A stretch of DNA of 64,000 nt, from assembly GCA_964590195.1 (NCBI GenBank), contig CAZPWJ010000001.1, positions 266,509 to 330,508 of the forward strand, given 5' to 3'. The notes beneath the pieces were generated by a model. That model was not told the DNA's origin. It worked only from the letters and a program-made list of their open reading frames with translations, and did not search any database. This DNA comes from GCA-2731375 sp964590195. GTDB lineage: Bacteria > Pseudomonadota > Alphaproteobacteria > GCA-2731375. How positions within the stretch are numbered: the stretch's first letter is position 1; every line of letters begins with the position of its first letter. Positions 50,347 to 58,738 of the stretch are shown one piece after another. The position numbers were made by a program, and so were the translations under genes.

Positions 50347-51279
50347 CTAAGCCTCCAACGCGCTGGCTTTGCCGGCGAAACCTCTGGCGCGGAACGTGAC
50401 CACCGCCATCAACAGTAAATACATGGATAGTAGTGACCATTCCGTCAGGAAGGCCGCCGTCAGCGCGACGACCATGCCGACCAGCAGCCCGGCGCTGACC
50501 GCGCCCCAGAAACTACCCACGCCGCCCAGCACGATGACCACGAAAGCGGGGATCACCGCGTCCACGCCCACATGCGGGCGCACGCCCCAAATCGGCGCCA
50601 TGATAATGCCGGCGATGGCGGCCAGGGCGGCGCCAAAGGCGAAGACGTAGAGGCGCAGGCGCGAGAGGTTATAACCCAACACCCGGACCATCTCGCTGTC
50701 ATGGGCGCCGGCCTTGATCACCGCGCCATAGGGCGTGCGGTTGAGGAAGACCCAGAGCAGGCCGATCATGGCCATGGCGAAGACGGCGGCGAAAATACGG
50801 TAGTTGGAATAGATCATGTCGGCGAAGAAAAAACCGCCCCGGATTGCCTTGGGCAGGGGCAGAAAATATTCCGCCGGGCCCCAGATCTCGCGGATCACTT
50901 CTTCCAGCACCAGCGCGGCGCCGAACGTCAGCAGCAGGCCATAAAGCGGATCCTTGCCGTAGGTCCGGCGCAGACAGATCTCCAGGCCCATGCCGACGGC
51001 GGCGACCAGGGCCGGCGCCACGATCAGGGCGATGATATAGCGGGGCACGGTGGGCAGGTCGTAATAGGATTGCATGAAGGCCAATGGTATGCCGCCGTCC
51101 TGGCCCATCAGCATGACGGCAAAGTAGGCGCCCAGGGCAAATAGCGAACCGTGCGCGAGGTTGATGACTTCCATCACCCCGATGATCAGCATGAAGCCGA
51201 GGGACAGCAGCGCGAACAGCAGGCCCAGGGCGACGCCATTCAGCAAGTGCGGCAAGAGACTAAGAAGGAAATCAATCAT
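50347..51279 (-). CDS. livH: HAAT-family ABC transporter permease (LivH-like)
   Basis: 310-residue permease. It begins MIDFLLSLLPHLLNGVALGL and carries the LivH motifs MEVINLAHGSLFALGAYFAV and VIVLGGVGSFWGAVSAGLLV. About eight hydrophobic segments. ATG 51279 gives the family N-terminus. An upstream in-frame extension to 51357 lacks hydrophobicity and is rejected. Confidence 0.92.
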   Translation of the reverse strand: MIDFLLSLLPHLLNGVALGLLFALLSLGFMLIIGVMEVINLAHGSLFALGAYFAVMLMGQDGGIPLAFMQSYYDLPTVPRYIIALIVAPALVAAVGMGLEICLRRTYGKDPLYGLLLTFGAALVLEEVIREIWGPAEYFLPLPKAIRGGFFFADMIYSNYRIFAAVFAMAMIGLLWVFLNRTPYGAVIKAGAHDSEMVRVLGYNLSRLRLYVFAFGAALAAIAGIIMAPIWGVRPHVGVDAVIPAFVVIVLGGVGSFWGAVSAGLLVGMVVALTAAFLTEWSLLSMYLLLMAVVTFRARGFAGKASALEA

Positions 51280-51370
51280 GATATTGCTTCGTCTTTTGCG
51301 TTGCCGTCCCCGTTCGCCGATGGGGAACCCAACGGCGTTGGTAACGACTGGATACAATGGAGGATCGGAC

Positions 51371-51400
51371 GCGGGGCCGCCGTTCCGGCAGCGGCCCCGC
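51371..51400 (-). promoter_or_regulatory. Perfect GC-rich hairpin between binding-protein gene and livH
   Basis: GCGGGGCCGC (51371-51380) and GCGGCCCCGC (51391-51400) are exact inverted repeats with a 10-base loop. No T-run follows on the minus strand. Such hairpins after a binding-protein gene commonly protect its mRNA and lower expression of the downstream permease genes. That role is inferred here. An independent terminator is less likely without the T-tract. Confidence 0.75.
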
Positions 51401-51411
51401 CCCGAGACGGA

Positions 51412-52704
51412 TCAGCCTTGATCGTAGCTGGGCGTATCGGCGAACGATTCCAGCCTGCAGACCGCATCCGCACTGGCGCGGACCGATTCCGGGTCGGCGG
51501 CCGTGAGGATCTCGAAGTAATCGGTCTTGTCCCTGGGCTTTTTGTTGCCGCGGGCAAGATAGACGGTCTGTTGCACATGGTGAGAGTTCGGATCGATCAC
51601 CGCGCCATGTGTCTGCATCCGGTCTTCGGCGGACATCTGGCGGCCTTCCAGGGCCTTGATGATCTTGGTGTTGTCCGTGCCACCGGTTTCCTCGATCACG
51701 CGGAGCAACTCCCGCATGGCGACATAACCGTTGTAGGTGACGTTGCCGGGCACCGAGATCCGGGTTGTCGGATAACGGGTTTGATAGCGGGCGACGAATT
51801 CCTTGACGCCCGGCAGATCGAGCAGGTGATACCAGGTGGTGCCGAACACGCCAAAGGCCGCGTCCGCGCCCAGGCCGTAAACATCGGGCCAGTCCTGTTG
51901 GTTGTTCAACCAAGCCGGCTTGGAATCCAGGCCCATGTCGGAAACCTGCTTGCGCATGACCTTGAAGTCATCGCCACCGACAGCGGCGGCAACCACATCA
52001 GGCTTTTGCTGCTGGATCTTCAGCAGGATGGCGGAGAAGTCACGGGTACCAACCGGAATGGCCACTTCGTCGACGGCGTCGGCGCCATAATTGGCGGCAA
52101 CCTTCTTGGTGGCCGCATTGGTGTTCTGGCCCCAGACATAGTCGTTGTAAAGGAACATCCATTTCTTGCCGAAGGCATCGATGGCGTTCTTGGCGGCGGC
52201 GCGGGAGAAGTTCTCGCCACTGCCGTCCCAAACAAATTTCACCCGGTGGCAATTCTTGCCGGACTCGGTGGGCGACGACGAATTGGTGTTGAAATAGACG
52301 CAACCATACTTCTGCGCCACCTGGCTGATGGCGTTGGCGGTGCCGGATTGAATGGCGCCGACCATGAAATGCACGTTCTCGCGGGTGATCAGACGCTCGG
52401 CCACGCGGGTGCCGGTCTGCGGCGTGGTTTCGGTGTCCATCCAGACATATTCGACCTTGCGGCCCAGCACGCCGCCTTTGGCGTTGGCTTCCTCGATCGC
52501 CATGATGGTGCCGCGCTTTTCCGCCTGGCCCGAGTTGGCGAACTGGCCGGAGGCATCATGGGTCAGGCCAATTTTGATCGGCTTGTCCGTGCCGGCGGCA
52601 TAGACCCGGTTGTGCTTCCACGGGCCAAGAAATGCGGCGCCCGCGCCGGCTGTTGCCAGAGCGGTACCTCTTAACATACTGCGACGGGTAATTTTCGAAG
52701 ACAT
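51412..52704 (-). CDS. HAAT-family ABC transporter substrate-binding protein
   Basis: 430-residue periplasmic binding protein. The N-terminus MSSKITRRSMLRGTALATAG is a Tat-like signal with twin Arg. The mature part begins near DKPIKIGLTHDASGQFANSG, the Peripla_BP_6 pattern of branched-chain amino-acid/amide binders. Pocket residues are not decisive for ligand type. GGGAGG eight bases before the ATG suggests strong translation. First gene of the operon, divergent from the regulator. Confidence 0.9.
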   Translation of the reverse strand: MSSKITRRSMLRGTALATAGAGAAFLGPWKHNRVYAAGTDKPIKIGLTHDASGQFANSGQAEKRGTIMAIEEANAKGGVLGRKVEYVWMDTETTPQTGTRVAERLITRENVHFMVGAIQSGTANAISQVAQKYGCVYFNTNSSSPTESGKNCHRVKFVWDGSGENFSRAAAKNAIDAFGKKWMFLYNDYVWGQNTNAATKKVAANYGADAVDEVAIPVGTRDFSAILLKIQQQKPDVVAAAVGGDDFKVMRKQVSDMGLDSKPAWLNNQQDWPDVYGLGADAAFGVFGTTWYHLLDLPGVKEFVARYQTRYPTTRISVPGNVTYNGYVAMRELLRVIEETGGTDNTKIIKALEGRQMSAEDRMQTHGAVIDPNSHHVQQTVYLARGNKKPRDKTDYFEILTAADPESVRASADAVCRLESFADTPSYDQG

Positions 52705-53132
52705 AGCTAAACCTCCCAGGTTGTCGTCCTCATAAATGCCCGCATCGGCGGGCCCGGTTCCTAAAAACATCAATTAGCGCTTAACGCGCGATGGAGACCG
52801 TTAGGCGCTTATTTGGAAATAATATCCTATTTTTAAAAAAAAGAAATAGGATTTTTCACTTTTTATAAATTTTTTTAGATGTGGCCCTTTGCCGCGCCCC
52901 CTGGGACAATAATTCGGGATGTTTTTCGAGAGTGGTCAATTTATGGCCGTTTTTTACCGATAAATTCCTGACTGCGGCAGCGATGTGGAGAGGTGTCCTA
53001 TTTTTATGACGGATAATCTATCTAATTTATCGTATTTTTTTATTATAAATCATAATTTATTTGCGCCAACACTGCGTTTCGCATAGTTTGCAAAACATAG
53101 CGGTTTGCGATTCTCGCGAAGGGAGTTTTGTT
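52705..53132. promoter_or_regulatory. AT-rich divergent control region of the sugar-acid locus
   Basis: 428 bases without a gene. The base composition drops sharply to AT-rich, especially 52800-52870 and 53000-53060. The 11-mer TCCTATTTTTA occurs at 52825-52835 and again at 52996-53006, both on the + strand. ATCCTATTT (52824-52832) and AAATAGGAT (52844-52852) form a perfect 9-bp inverted repeat with an 11-base spacer. These are candidate operators for the divergent FCD regulator or sites for another factor. Promoters for both directions must lie here, but boxes cannot be fixed by eye. Confidence 0.5.
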
Positions 53133-53891
53133 TTGGCGGCGAATATTTTGGCAGGCACGACCTCGGCCCCGGCGCTCTATCCGCGCAGCGGCATCCACGG
53201 CACCATCGTGCATGCCATTGGCACGGAAATCGTCACCGGCGCCCTGGAACAGGGCGAAAGGCTGCCGGGCGATCAGGAGTTGATGGCCCGCTTCCAGGCC
53301 TCGCGCACGGCCTTGCGGGAGGCTTTGAAGGTGCTTTCGTCCAAGGGCCTGATCGAATCCCGGCAGCGGGCCGGCACCCGAGTGCGCCCGCGCAGCGACT
53401 GGGATCTGCTGGATGTGGACGTGCTGTCCTGGCATACGCCGGAAAGCATCTCCGAATCGTTTACCGCCGATCTGGTGGAACTGCGGGAATTGATCGAACC
53501 GGTTGCCGCCAAGCTGGCTGCCGACCGCGCCACGTCCGACGATCTGACCCGCATCGAGGCGGCCTATCTGCGCATGGAGAAGGCGGTCGATGATTACGAG
53601 GCATTTTATGTGGCGGACGTGGATTTTCACCTCGCCGTGCTCAACGCCTCGCACAATCAACTGGTGCAGCGCCTGGCGGGCATCATCGGCACGGTTCTGG
53701 GCTTAAGCTTTGGCCTGCAAAAACAGGCCCGCATTCCCCTGCGGGAAAGCCTGGAATCCCATTACGATGTGTTCGATGGTATTCGCCAACGCAACCGCCG
53801 CGCGGCGGAGCGGGCCATGCGCATCACCATTCGCCGTGGCCGCAACACCCTGTCGCAGCGGCGCTCGATCATGCGCGGGCAGACCGCGTGA
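53133..53891 (+). CDS. GntR/FadR-type (FCD) transcriptional regulator, DgoR-like
   Basis: 252 residues. The winged HTH (GTEIVTGALEQGERLPGDQE to SRTALREALKVLSSKGLIES with RAGTRVRPR) is followed by an FCD ligand domain with the metal-binding pattern DVDFHLAVLNASHN and a distal His in ESLESHYDVFD. The linker WDLLDVDVLSWH is typical of the DgoR/UxuR-like group that responds to sugar acids. TTG at 53133 with GAAGGGAG eight bases upstream is a better start than the in-frame ATG at 53061, which lies in the AT-rich control region. Likely represses the divergent operon until the acid substrate is present. Confidence 0.85.
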   Translation: MAANILAGTTSAPALYPRSGIHGTIVHAIGTEIVTGALEQGERLPGDQELMARFQASRTALREALKVLSSKGLIESRQRAGTRVRPRSDWDLLDVDVLSWHTPESISESFTADLVELRELIEPVAAKLAADRATSDDLTRIEAAYLRMEKAVDDYEAFYVADVDFHLAVLNASHNQLVQRLAGIIGTVLGLSFGLQKQARIPLRESLESHYDVFDGIRQRNRRAAERAMRITIRRGRNTLSQRRSIMRGQTA

Positions 53892-53894
53892 CCG

Positions 53895-54332
53895 CTACCC
53901 GTAGCTAAACTCAAAGCCTGCATAGACGGCCAGGAAAACCACGGCCACGGCTATGATCAGCCCCGTGGTGACCCGCATCATGAAGCTGAATTCACGCCGG
54001 GCATCGCCCTTGATCTCGAGCTGCTTGCGCCGCACACCCTTATCATGCTCCTGCAGTTGATCCCAGTCGGCCAGGCGCTGGCGCACGCCCTTTAGACCCA
54101 GGATGTCCCTCTTCGGCCGCTCCTCTCCCATCAGATAGCCCCGGACATGGGCTAGGGCAATGAAGACCAGGAAAGCGCCACAGCCAGCCGACAGCACCAG
54201 GTAAAAAACAAATTCCGACCATGATGCCCACAACAGCAGGGGCGTGACGGCAGCCAGGATGCCGGACATGGTCAGGCCAACCTCGATCAAGGTCAGGGTG
54301 AATCTTGTCTGCGGTTGCAAGGACGTATTCAT
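53895..54332 (-). CDS. Small membrane protein of unknown function
   Basis: 145 residues with three hydrophobic segments (about residues 18-38, 40-62 and 118-140) separated by a charged loop (EERPKRDILGLKGVRQRLAD). Not recognised. It overlaps thiE by four bases (ATGA), so it is the last gene of the central-carbon operon. Function may be unrelated to glycolysis. Confidence 0.65.
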   Translation of the reverse strand: MNTSLQPQTRFTLTLIEVGLTMSGILAAVTPLLLWASWSEFVFYLVLSAGCGAFLVFIALAHVRGYLMGEERPKRDILGLKGVRQRLADWDQLQEHDKGVRRKQLEIKGDARREFSFMMRVTTGLIIAVAVVFLAVYAGFEFSYG

Positions 54333-54982
54333 GATGCCTCCTTAATGGCGGCGTTAAAATCGCGTACGGCGGCCGCTGGTCCGTCGGGATAGTTCCACAC
54401 ACCGGCTACCACGGACAGGAAATCAGCCCCCGCCGCGACCAAGGCCGGGCAATTTTCTACCGTTATGCCGCCGATGGCAACACAGGGAATTTCAAACAAT
54501 TCCGACCACCAGTCCAATATCTCGATATCGGCCGCCGCCTTGGCCTGCTTGGTTTCAGTGGGAAAGAAAGCGCCAAAGGCGACATAGTCGGCGCCGGCCT
54601 CCGCCGCCTCCATGGCCAGATGGCGTGATGAGTGGCAGGTAACGCCGACAATGTGATCGGCGCCGAGAATACTCCGCGCCTGGGCATAGGGGGTATCTTC
54701 CTGGCCCACATGGGTGCCGTCGGCGCCCAGTTCCGCCGCCAGGTCCGGGCGGTCGTTGATCAGGAAGGCGACATCGTGTTCCTGGGCCAGCGGCATCAAA
54801 GCCTCCGCGGCCCGGCGCACCACATCATCGTCCACGTCCTTCAGACGCAATTGCAGACAGGCCACATCGCCCGCGCCCAGAGCCGCGCGCAGATCCTCGG
54901 CGAACGCCGACGGCTCGAAAACCGGGGGTGTAATCAGATACAGGCGGCAGGGATCATCGCCGCCATCAACATCATTACTCAT
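54329..54982 (-). CDS. thiE: Thiamine-phosphate synthase
   Basis: 217-residue TIM-barrel enzyme joining HMP-PP and thiazole phosphate. Conserved DVAFLINDRPDLAAELGADG, THVGQEDTPY, GVTCHSSRHLAMEAAEAGAD and YVAFGAFFPTETK are typical, and VAIGGITVEN closes the phosphate site. Its ATG directly follows the fba stop. Its location in a carbon operon makes biological sense because transketolase needs thiamine diphosphate. Confidence 0.92.
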   Translation of the reverse strand: MSNDVDGGDDPCRLYLITPPVFEPSAFAEDLRAALGAGDVACLQLRLKDVDDDVVRRAAEALMPLAQEHDVAFLINDRPDLAAELGADGTHVGQEDTPYAQARSILGADHIVGVTCHSSRHLAMEAAEAGADYVAFGAFFPTETKQAKAAADIEILDWWSELFEIPCVAIGGITVENCPALVAAGADFLSVVAGVWNYPDGPAAAVRDFNAAIKEAS

Positions 54983-56008
54983 TCAGGCCGCATCCTTTTC
55001 CATTTCCACCTGATAATCACCACTACGCGCCAGACCGTTCATTCTTGCCCGGTGCGCCAGGGCGGCTTGGGCGGCGGCAACATTGTCCGCCTCGCCCCGC
55101 CAGGCCTGCAAGGCGGACGCCTGCAAGGCCCGGCCATAAGAGAAACTCAACTGCCACGGCAAATCAGCCTCGTTCCTGTTCATGGCATTGAGATGCGCCG
55201 TGGCCTCCACTTCCGACTGCCCGCCCGACAGAAAGGCGATCCCAGGCACCGCCGCCGGCACATGCCGGCGCAGAACCTTGACCGTCGTGGCGGCAACGTC
55301 ATCGACCGAATTCTGCCGCGCGCATTTTTTACCCGCCAACACCATGTTCGGCTTCAACACCATGCCTTCCAAAACGACATTCTGGTTGAACAATTCCCTG
55401 AACGTCAGTTCCAAGGCCTGTTCGGTCACCTCCGCGCAACGTTCAATATCGTGATCGCCATCCATCAGCACTTCCGGTTCCACGATTGGCACCAGGCCGG
55501 CCTCCTGCGACAGGGCGGCATAGCGGGCCAGGGCATGGGCGTTGGCCTCTAAACAGGCGCGGCTGGGAATATCAGCGCCAATATCGATCACCGCCCGCCA
55601 TTTCGTAAAGGCAGCGCCAAGCTCGACATATTCGGCCAGCCGCTCGCGCAGACCATCCAGGCCCTCGGTGACTTTTTCCCCCGGACAGCCCGCCAGTTCC
55701 TTGGCGCCGGCATCCACCTTGATGCCGGGCAGAACGCCGTTGTCCAACAGCACCTTGGTAAACGGCACCCCATCGGCGCCCGCTTGCCGCAAGGTTTCGT
55801 CATACAAAATAACGCCGGAGATATGATCCCCCACTCCCGGCGTGGTGAACAGCAAGCCCCGGTAGTCGCGGCGGTTCGCCTCGGTAGAGGGGACGTCGAT
55901 GCTATCGAGACGCTTTTCTATGGTGCCGGTGCTTTCGTCCGCCGCCAAAATCCCCTTGCCGGGAGCAACCATGCGGGCGGCGTTGGCGACGATGTCCAAT
56001 TTCGTCAT
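54983..56008 (-). CDS. fba: Class I fructose-bisphosphate aldolase
   Basis: 341 residues. It begins with the class I segment GKGILAADESTGTIEKRLDS. The Schiff-base Lys lies in GMVLKPNMVLAGK and active-site Glu/Lys residues in VPIVEPEVLMDGDHD. GIAFLSGGQSEVEATAHLNA is typical. Bacterial class I enzymes of this animal-like type are common in this lineage. Cleaves fructose 1,6-bisphosphate in both glycolysis and the Calvin/gluconeogenic direction. Confidence 0.95.
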   Translation of the reverse strand: MTKLDIVANAARMVAPGKGILAADESTGTIEKRLDSIDVPSTEANRRDYRGLLFTTPGVGDHISGVILYDETLRQAGADGVPFTKVLLDNGVLPGIKVDAGAKELAGCPGEKVTEGLDGLRERLAEYVELGAAFTKWRAVIDIGADIPSRACLEANAHALARYAALSQEAGLVPIVEPEVLMDGDHDIERCAEVTEQALELTFRELFNQNVVLEGMVLKPNMVLAGKKCARQNSVDDVAATTVKVLRRHVPAAVPGIAFLSGGQSEVEATAHLNAMNRNEADLPWQLSFSYGRALQASALQAWRGEADNVAAAQAALAHRARMNGLARSGDYQVEMEKDAA

Positions 56009-56050
56009 TTTTGAAACTCCTCATCCTTGCCTAGTTGTTTTCCCAAATCC

Positions 56051-56458
56051 TCAATAACCTATACCAAGCCGTGTTGATAGGAACTCCTTGAGGTCCGTTG
56101 CGTCAGGCCCGGGATCCAGGGCCTTGGGGGGCCGGGCCAGAACCTCGGCATTATAGCTTTCACCAATCTGGCGGACCTTGTCGCGCACCGTTGCCTTGCC
56201 GCGCAGCACCAGGCCGCGCCAGCCCAGGGAAAGGGCCATTTGCGCCATGGCGCCGTCGTCACCGCAATCCAGGATCGCCCGCACCGCCGCCCGCGGATAA
56301 CGCTGCCGCGCCGATTCCACCATGGCCAGATAAAATCCCGGCCCGCCATAGGCCGCGGCACCCGGCGCGGTCAGCAACGTTAAGGGCCGCCGCGATGCGG
56401 CGGCGAATGCCATGGCGCCTTCGGCCTGGTCTAAGTTATGAAAAATAATCGCGGACAT
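56051..56458 (-). CDS. Uncharacterised protein between pgk and fba
   Basis: 135 residues, not recognised beyond its position. Regions such as PLTLLTAPGAAAYGGPGFYL and AVRAILDCGDDGAMAQMALS have a Rossmann-like beta-alpha-beta appearance. It starts 25 bases after the pgk stop on the same transcript, and 42 bases separate it from fba. A longer reading frame extends into pgk and is rejected. Conservation between glycolytic genes in related bacteria is expected but not checked. Confidence 0.7.
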   Translation of the reverse strand: MSAIIFHNLDQAEGAMAFAAASRRPLTLLTAPGAAAYGGPGFYLAMVESARQRYPRAAVRAILDCGDDGAMAQMALSLGWRGLVLRGKATVRDKVRQIGESYNAEVLARPPKALDPGPDATDLKEFLSTRLGIGY

Positions 56459-56483
56459 GACATAGTCATAGTCCGATTGCAGG

Positions 56484-57659
56484 TTAATCTTCCAGCGCTT
56501 TGATGCCGGGCAGGATCTTGCCCTCGAGCCATTCCAGAAAGGCGCCGCCGGCGGTCGAGACATAAGTGAAATCATCCGCCGCGCCGGCATGGCGCAATGC
56601 CGCCACCGTGTCGCCGCCACCCGCCACCGATATCAGGGCGCCATCGCGGGTCAGCTCGGCCGCCGCCTGGGCCACTTTGACGGTGCCATTGTCAAAGGGC
56701 GCAATTTCAAAGGCCCCCATGGGACCGTTCCACAGCAAGGTCCGGCATTGCCGCAGACGCTCGGTCAGGTCGCGCACACTGGCTGGTCCCACATCCAGGA
56801 TCATCATTTCGTCGGGCACTTTATCGACCGGGACAGTGGCGCTGTCGGCACCGGCCTTGAATTCCCTGGCCAGGACTACGTCCACCGGCAGCACGATCTC
56901 GCAACCGGTCTGCTCTGCCTTGGCCATGATTTCGCGCGCCGTATCCGCCAGATCGGTTTCACACAGCGAGGCGCCGACATTGACGCCCTTGGCATAAAGA
57001 AAGGTATTCGCCATGCCGCCGCCGATGATCAACTGATCCACCTTGTCCAGCAAATGCCCCAGCACCGCCAGCTTGGACGACACCTTGGCCCCGCCTACCA
57101 GGGCGGCCACGGGCCGCTCGGGGTTTGCCAGGGCGGCCCCAAGCGCCGTTAGTTCGGCCTGCATGGAGCGGCCCGCCGCCGCCGGCAACAGATGTGCGAT
57201 GGCTTCCGTCGAGGCATGCGCCCGATGGGCGCAGGAAAAGGCGTCGTTGACATAGATATCGCCTAAATCCGCCAGGCTCTGGGCAAAGGCACCATCGTTG
57301 GCTTCCTCGCCCGCATCAAATCTGACGTTTTCCAATAACAGCACATCGCCGTTGCTCATACCTGCGATAGCCGCCGCGGCCCCATCCATGACCGCGAAAG
57401 CGACGGTGCGATTTAGCGCCTGGCCCAATGGCCCTGCCAGGGGTGCGAGAGACATATCCGGCACCACCTGCCCCTTGGGCCGGCCAAAATGCGACAGCAC
57501 GATAACCTTGGCGCCCTTGTCCGCCAGCTCCGCCAAGGTCGGGACAGCCCGCTCGATACGGGTGGCGTCACTGACCTGACCGTCCTGCATGGGTACGTTC
57601 AGGTCGACCCGCACCAACACGCGCTGACCTGCCAGGGTCAGATCATCCAAGGTCTGCAT
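56484..57659 (-). CDS. pgk: Phosphoglycerate kinase
   Basis: 391 residues. Conserved LVRVDLNVPMQDGQVSDATR, VIVLSHFGRPKGQVVPDMSL, NDAFSCAHRAHAST and the nucleotide-binding AGGGDTVAALRHAG are present. Transfers phosphate from 1,3-bisphosphoglycerate to ADP. Thirteen bases downstream of the gap gene. Confidence 0.96.
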   Translation of the reverse strand: MQTLDDLTLAGQRVLVRVDLNVPMQDGQVSDATRIERAVPTLAELADKGAKVIVLSHFGRPKGQVVPDMSLAPLAGPLGQALNRTVAFAVMDGAAAAIAGMSNGDVLLLENVRFDAGEEANDGAFAQSLADLGDIYVNDAFSCAHRAHASTEAIAHLLPAAAGRSMQAELTALGAALANPERPVAALVGGAKVSSKLAVLGHLLDKVDQLIIGGGMANTFLYAKGVNVGASLCETDLADTAREIMAKAEQTGCEIVLPVDVVLAREFKAGADSATVPVDKVPDEMMILDVGPASVRDLTERLRQCRTLLWNGPMGAFEIAPFDNGTVKVAQAAAELTRDGALISVAGGGDTVAALRHAGAADDFTYVSTAGGAFLEWLEGKILPGIKALED

Positions 57660-57672
57660 GCGTTGTCTTCGG

Positions 57673-58677
57673 CTAGAGCTTGGCCATGGCGACGGCGGTG
57701 TCGCTCATGCGGTTGGAGAAGCCCCATTCGTTGTCATACCAGGTGAGGATACGCACAAAGCGGCCATCGATCACCTGGGTCTGGGTCAGATCAAAGGTCG
57801 ATGATGCCTGGTTGTGATTGTAATCAATGGAGACCGTGGGACCGTCCGAGGTTTCCAGCACGCCTTTCAGCTTGCCGGCGGCGGCTTTACTGATCGCCGC
57901 ATTGACGGCCTCGACCGTGGTTTTCTTTTTGCTGCGGAATTTGAAATCCACCACCGAGACATTCGGCGTCGGCACCCGGATCGAGGTGCCATCCAGCTTG
58001 CCGGCCAATTCCGGCAGCACCAGGCCGACGGCCTTGGCCGCACCGGTCGAGGTCGGGATCATGGACATCACCGCCGAACGGGCCCGTCGCAGATCACCAT
58101 GCAGGGTATCGAGTACCGGCTGGTCACCGGTGAAGGCATGGATCGTGGTCATGAAGCCGTGCTCGATGCCGACCGCCTGGTTCAGCACGAAAGCGACCGG
58201 GGCCAGGCAATTGGTGGTGCAGGATGCGTTCGAAACCACCTTGTGGGACTTGCGCAGTTTGTTGTGATTGACGCCGTAAACCACGGTCAGATCCGCTTCC
58301 GTCGCGGGTGCCGAAACCAGAACCTTTTTGGCACCGGCGGTCAAATGCGCCGAGGCCTTTTCCTTGGAGGCAAAAATACCGGTGCATTCAAGGGCCACGT
58401 CCACATCCAGCTTCGCCCAGGGCAGATTGGCGGGATCGCGCTCCGCCGTGACCCTGATGGCATTGCCGTTCACGTTCATGCCGCTCTTGGTGGTCCGCAC
58501 CTTGCCAGGGAAGGCGCCGTGCACGGAATCATAGCGCAGCAGATGCGCGTTGGTGTCGATGGGGCCCAGGTCATTGACCCCGACCACCTGAATATCCTTG
58601 CGCCCGGATTCCGCGATGGCGCGAAGTACCAAGCGGCCAATGCGGCCAAAACCGTTAATTCCTACCCGAACGACCAT
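57673..58677 (-). CDS. gap: Glyceraldehyde-3-phosphate dehydrogenase
   Basis: 334 residues. The N-terminal NAD motif VRVGINGFGRIGRLVLRA is followed by the catalytic Cys in VSNASCTTNCLAPVAFVLNQ and the His in the middle of the catalytic domain (GFMTTIHAFTGDQ). The NAD-specific Asp appears after VVGVNDLG. C-terminal WYDNEWGFSNRMSD is standard. Confidence 0.96.
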   Translation of the reverse strand: MVVRVGINGFGRIGRLVLRAIAESGRKDIQVVGVNDLGPIDTNAHLLRYDSVHGAFPGKVRTTKSGMNVNGNAIRVTAERDPANLPWAKLDVDVALECTGIFASKEKASAHLTAGAKKVLVSAPATEADLTVVYGVNHNKLRKSHKVVSNASCTTNCLAPVAFVLNQAVGIEHGFMTTIHAFTGDQPVLDTLHGDLRRARSAVMSMIPTSTGAAKAVGLVLPELAGKLDGTSIRVPTPNVSVVDFKFRSKKKTTVEAVNAAISKAAAGKLKGVLETSDGPTVSIDYNHNQASSTFDLTQTQVIDGRFVRILTWYDNEWGFSNRMSDTAVAMAKL

Positions 58678-58738
58678 TGTGCTCTCCTATGAAAATATCG
58701 GTTGTTCTCAATCAGCCCAGCAGTGCCAGCCATTGGCA

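Noticed and set aside
51151..52674. 507-codon plus-strand frame opposite the binding-protein gene
   Set aside because: Antisense to a recognised periplasmic binding protein with a Tat signal. No similarity of its own.
54329..54982. A TPP riboswitch for thiE
   Set aside because: thiE starts directly at the fba stop inside an operon, leaving no leader for a riboswitch.
57814..58692. 292-codon plus-strand frame opposite gap
   Set aside because: Antisense to an unmistakable GAPDH gene.
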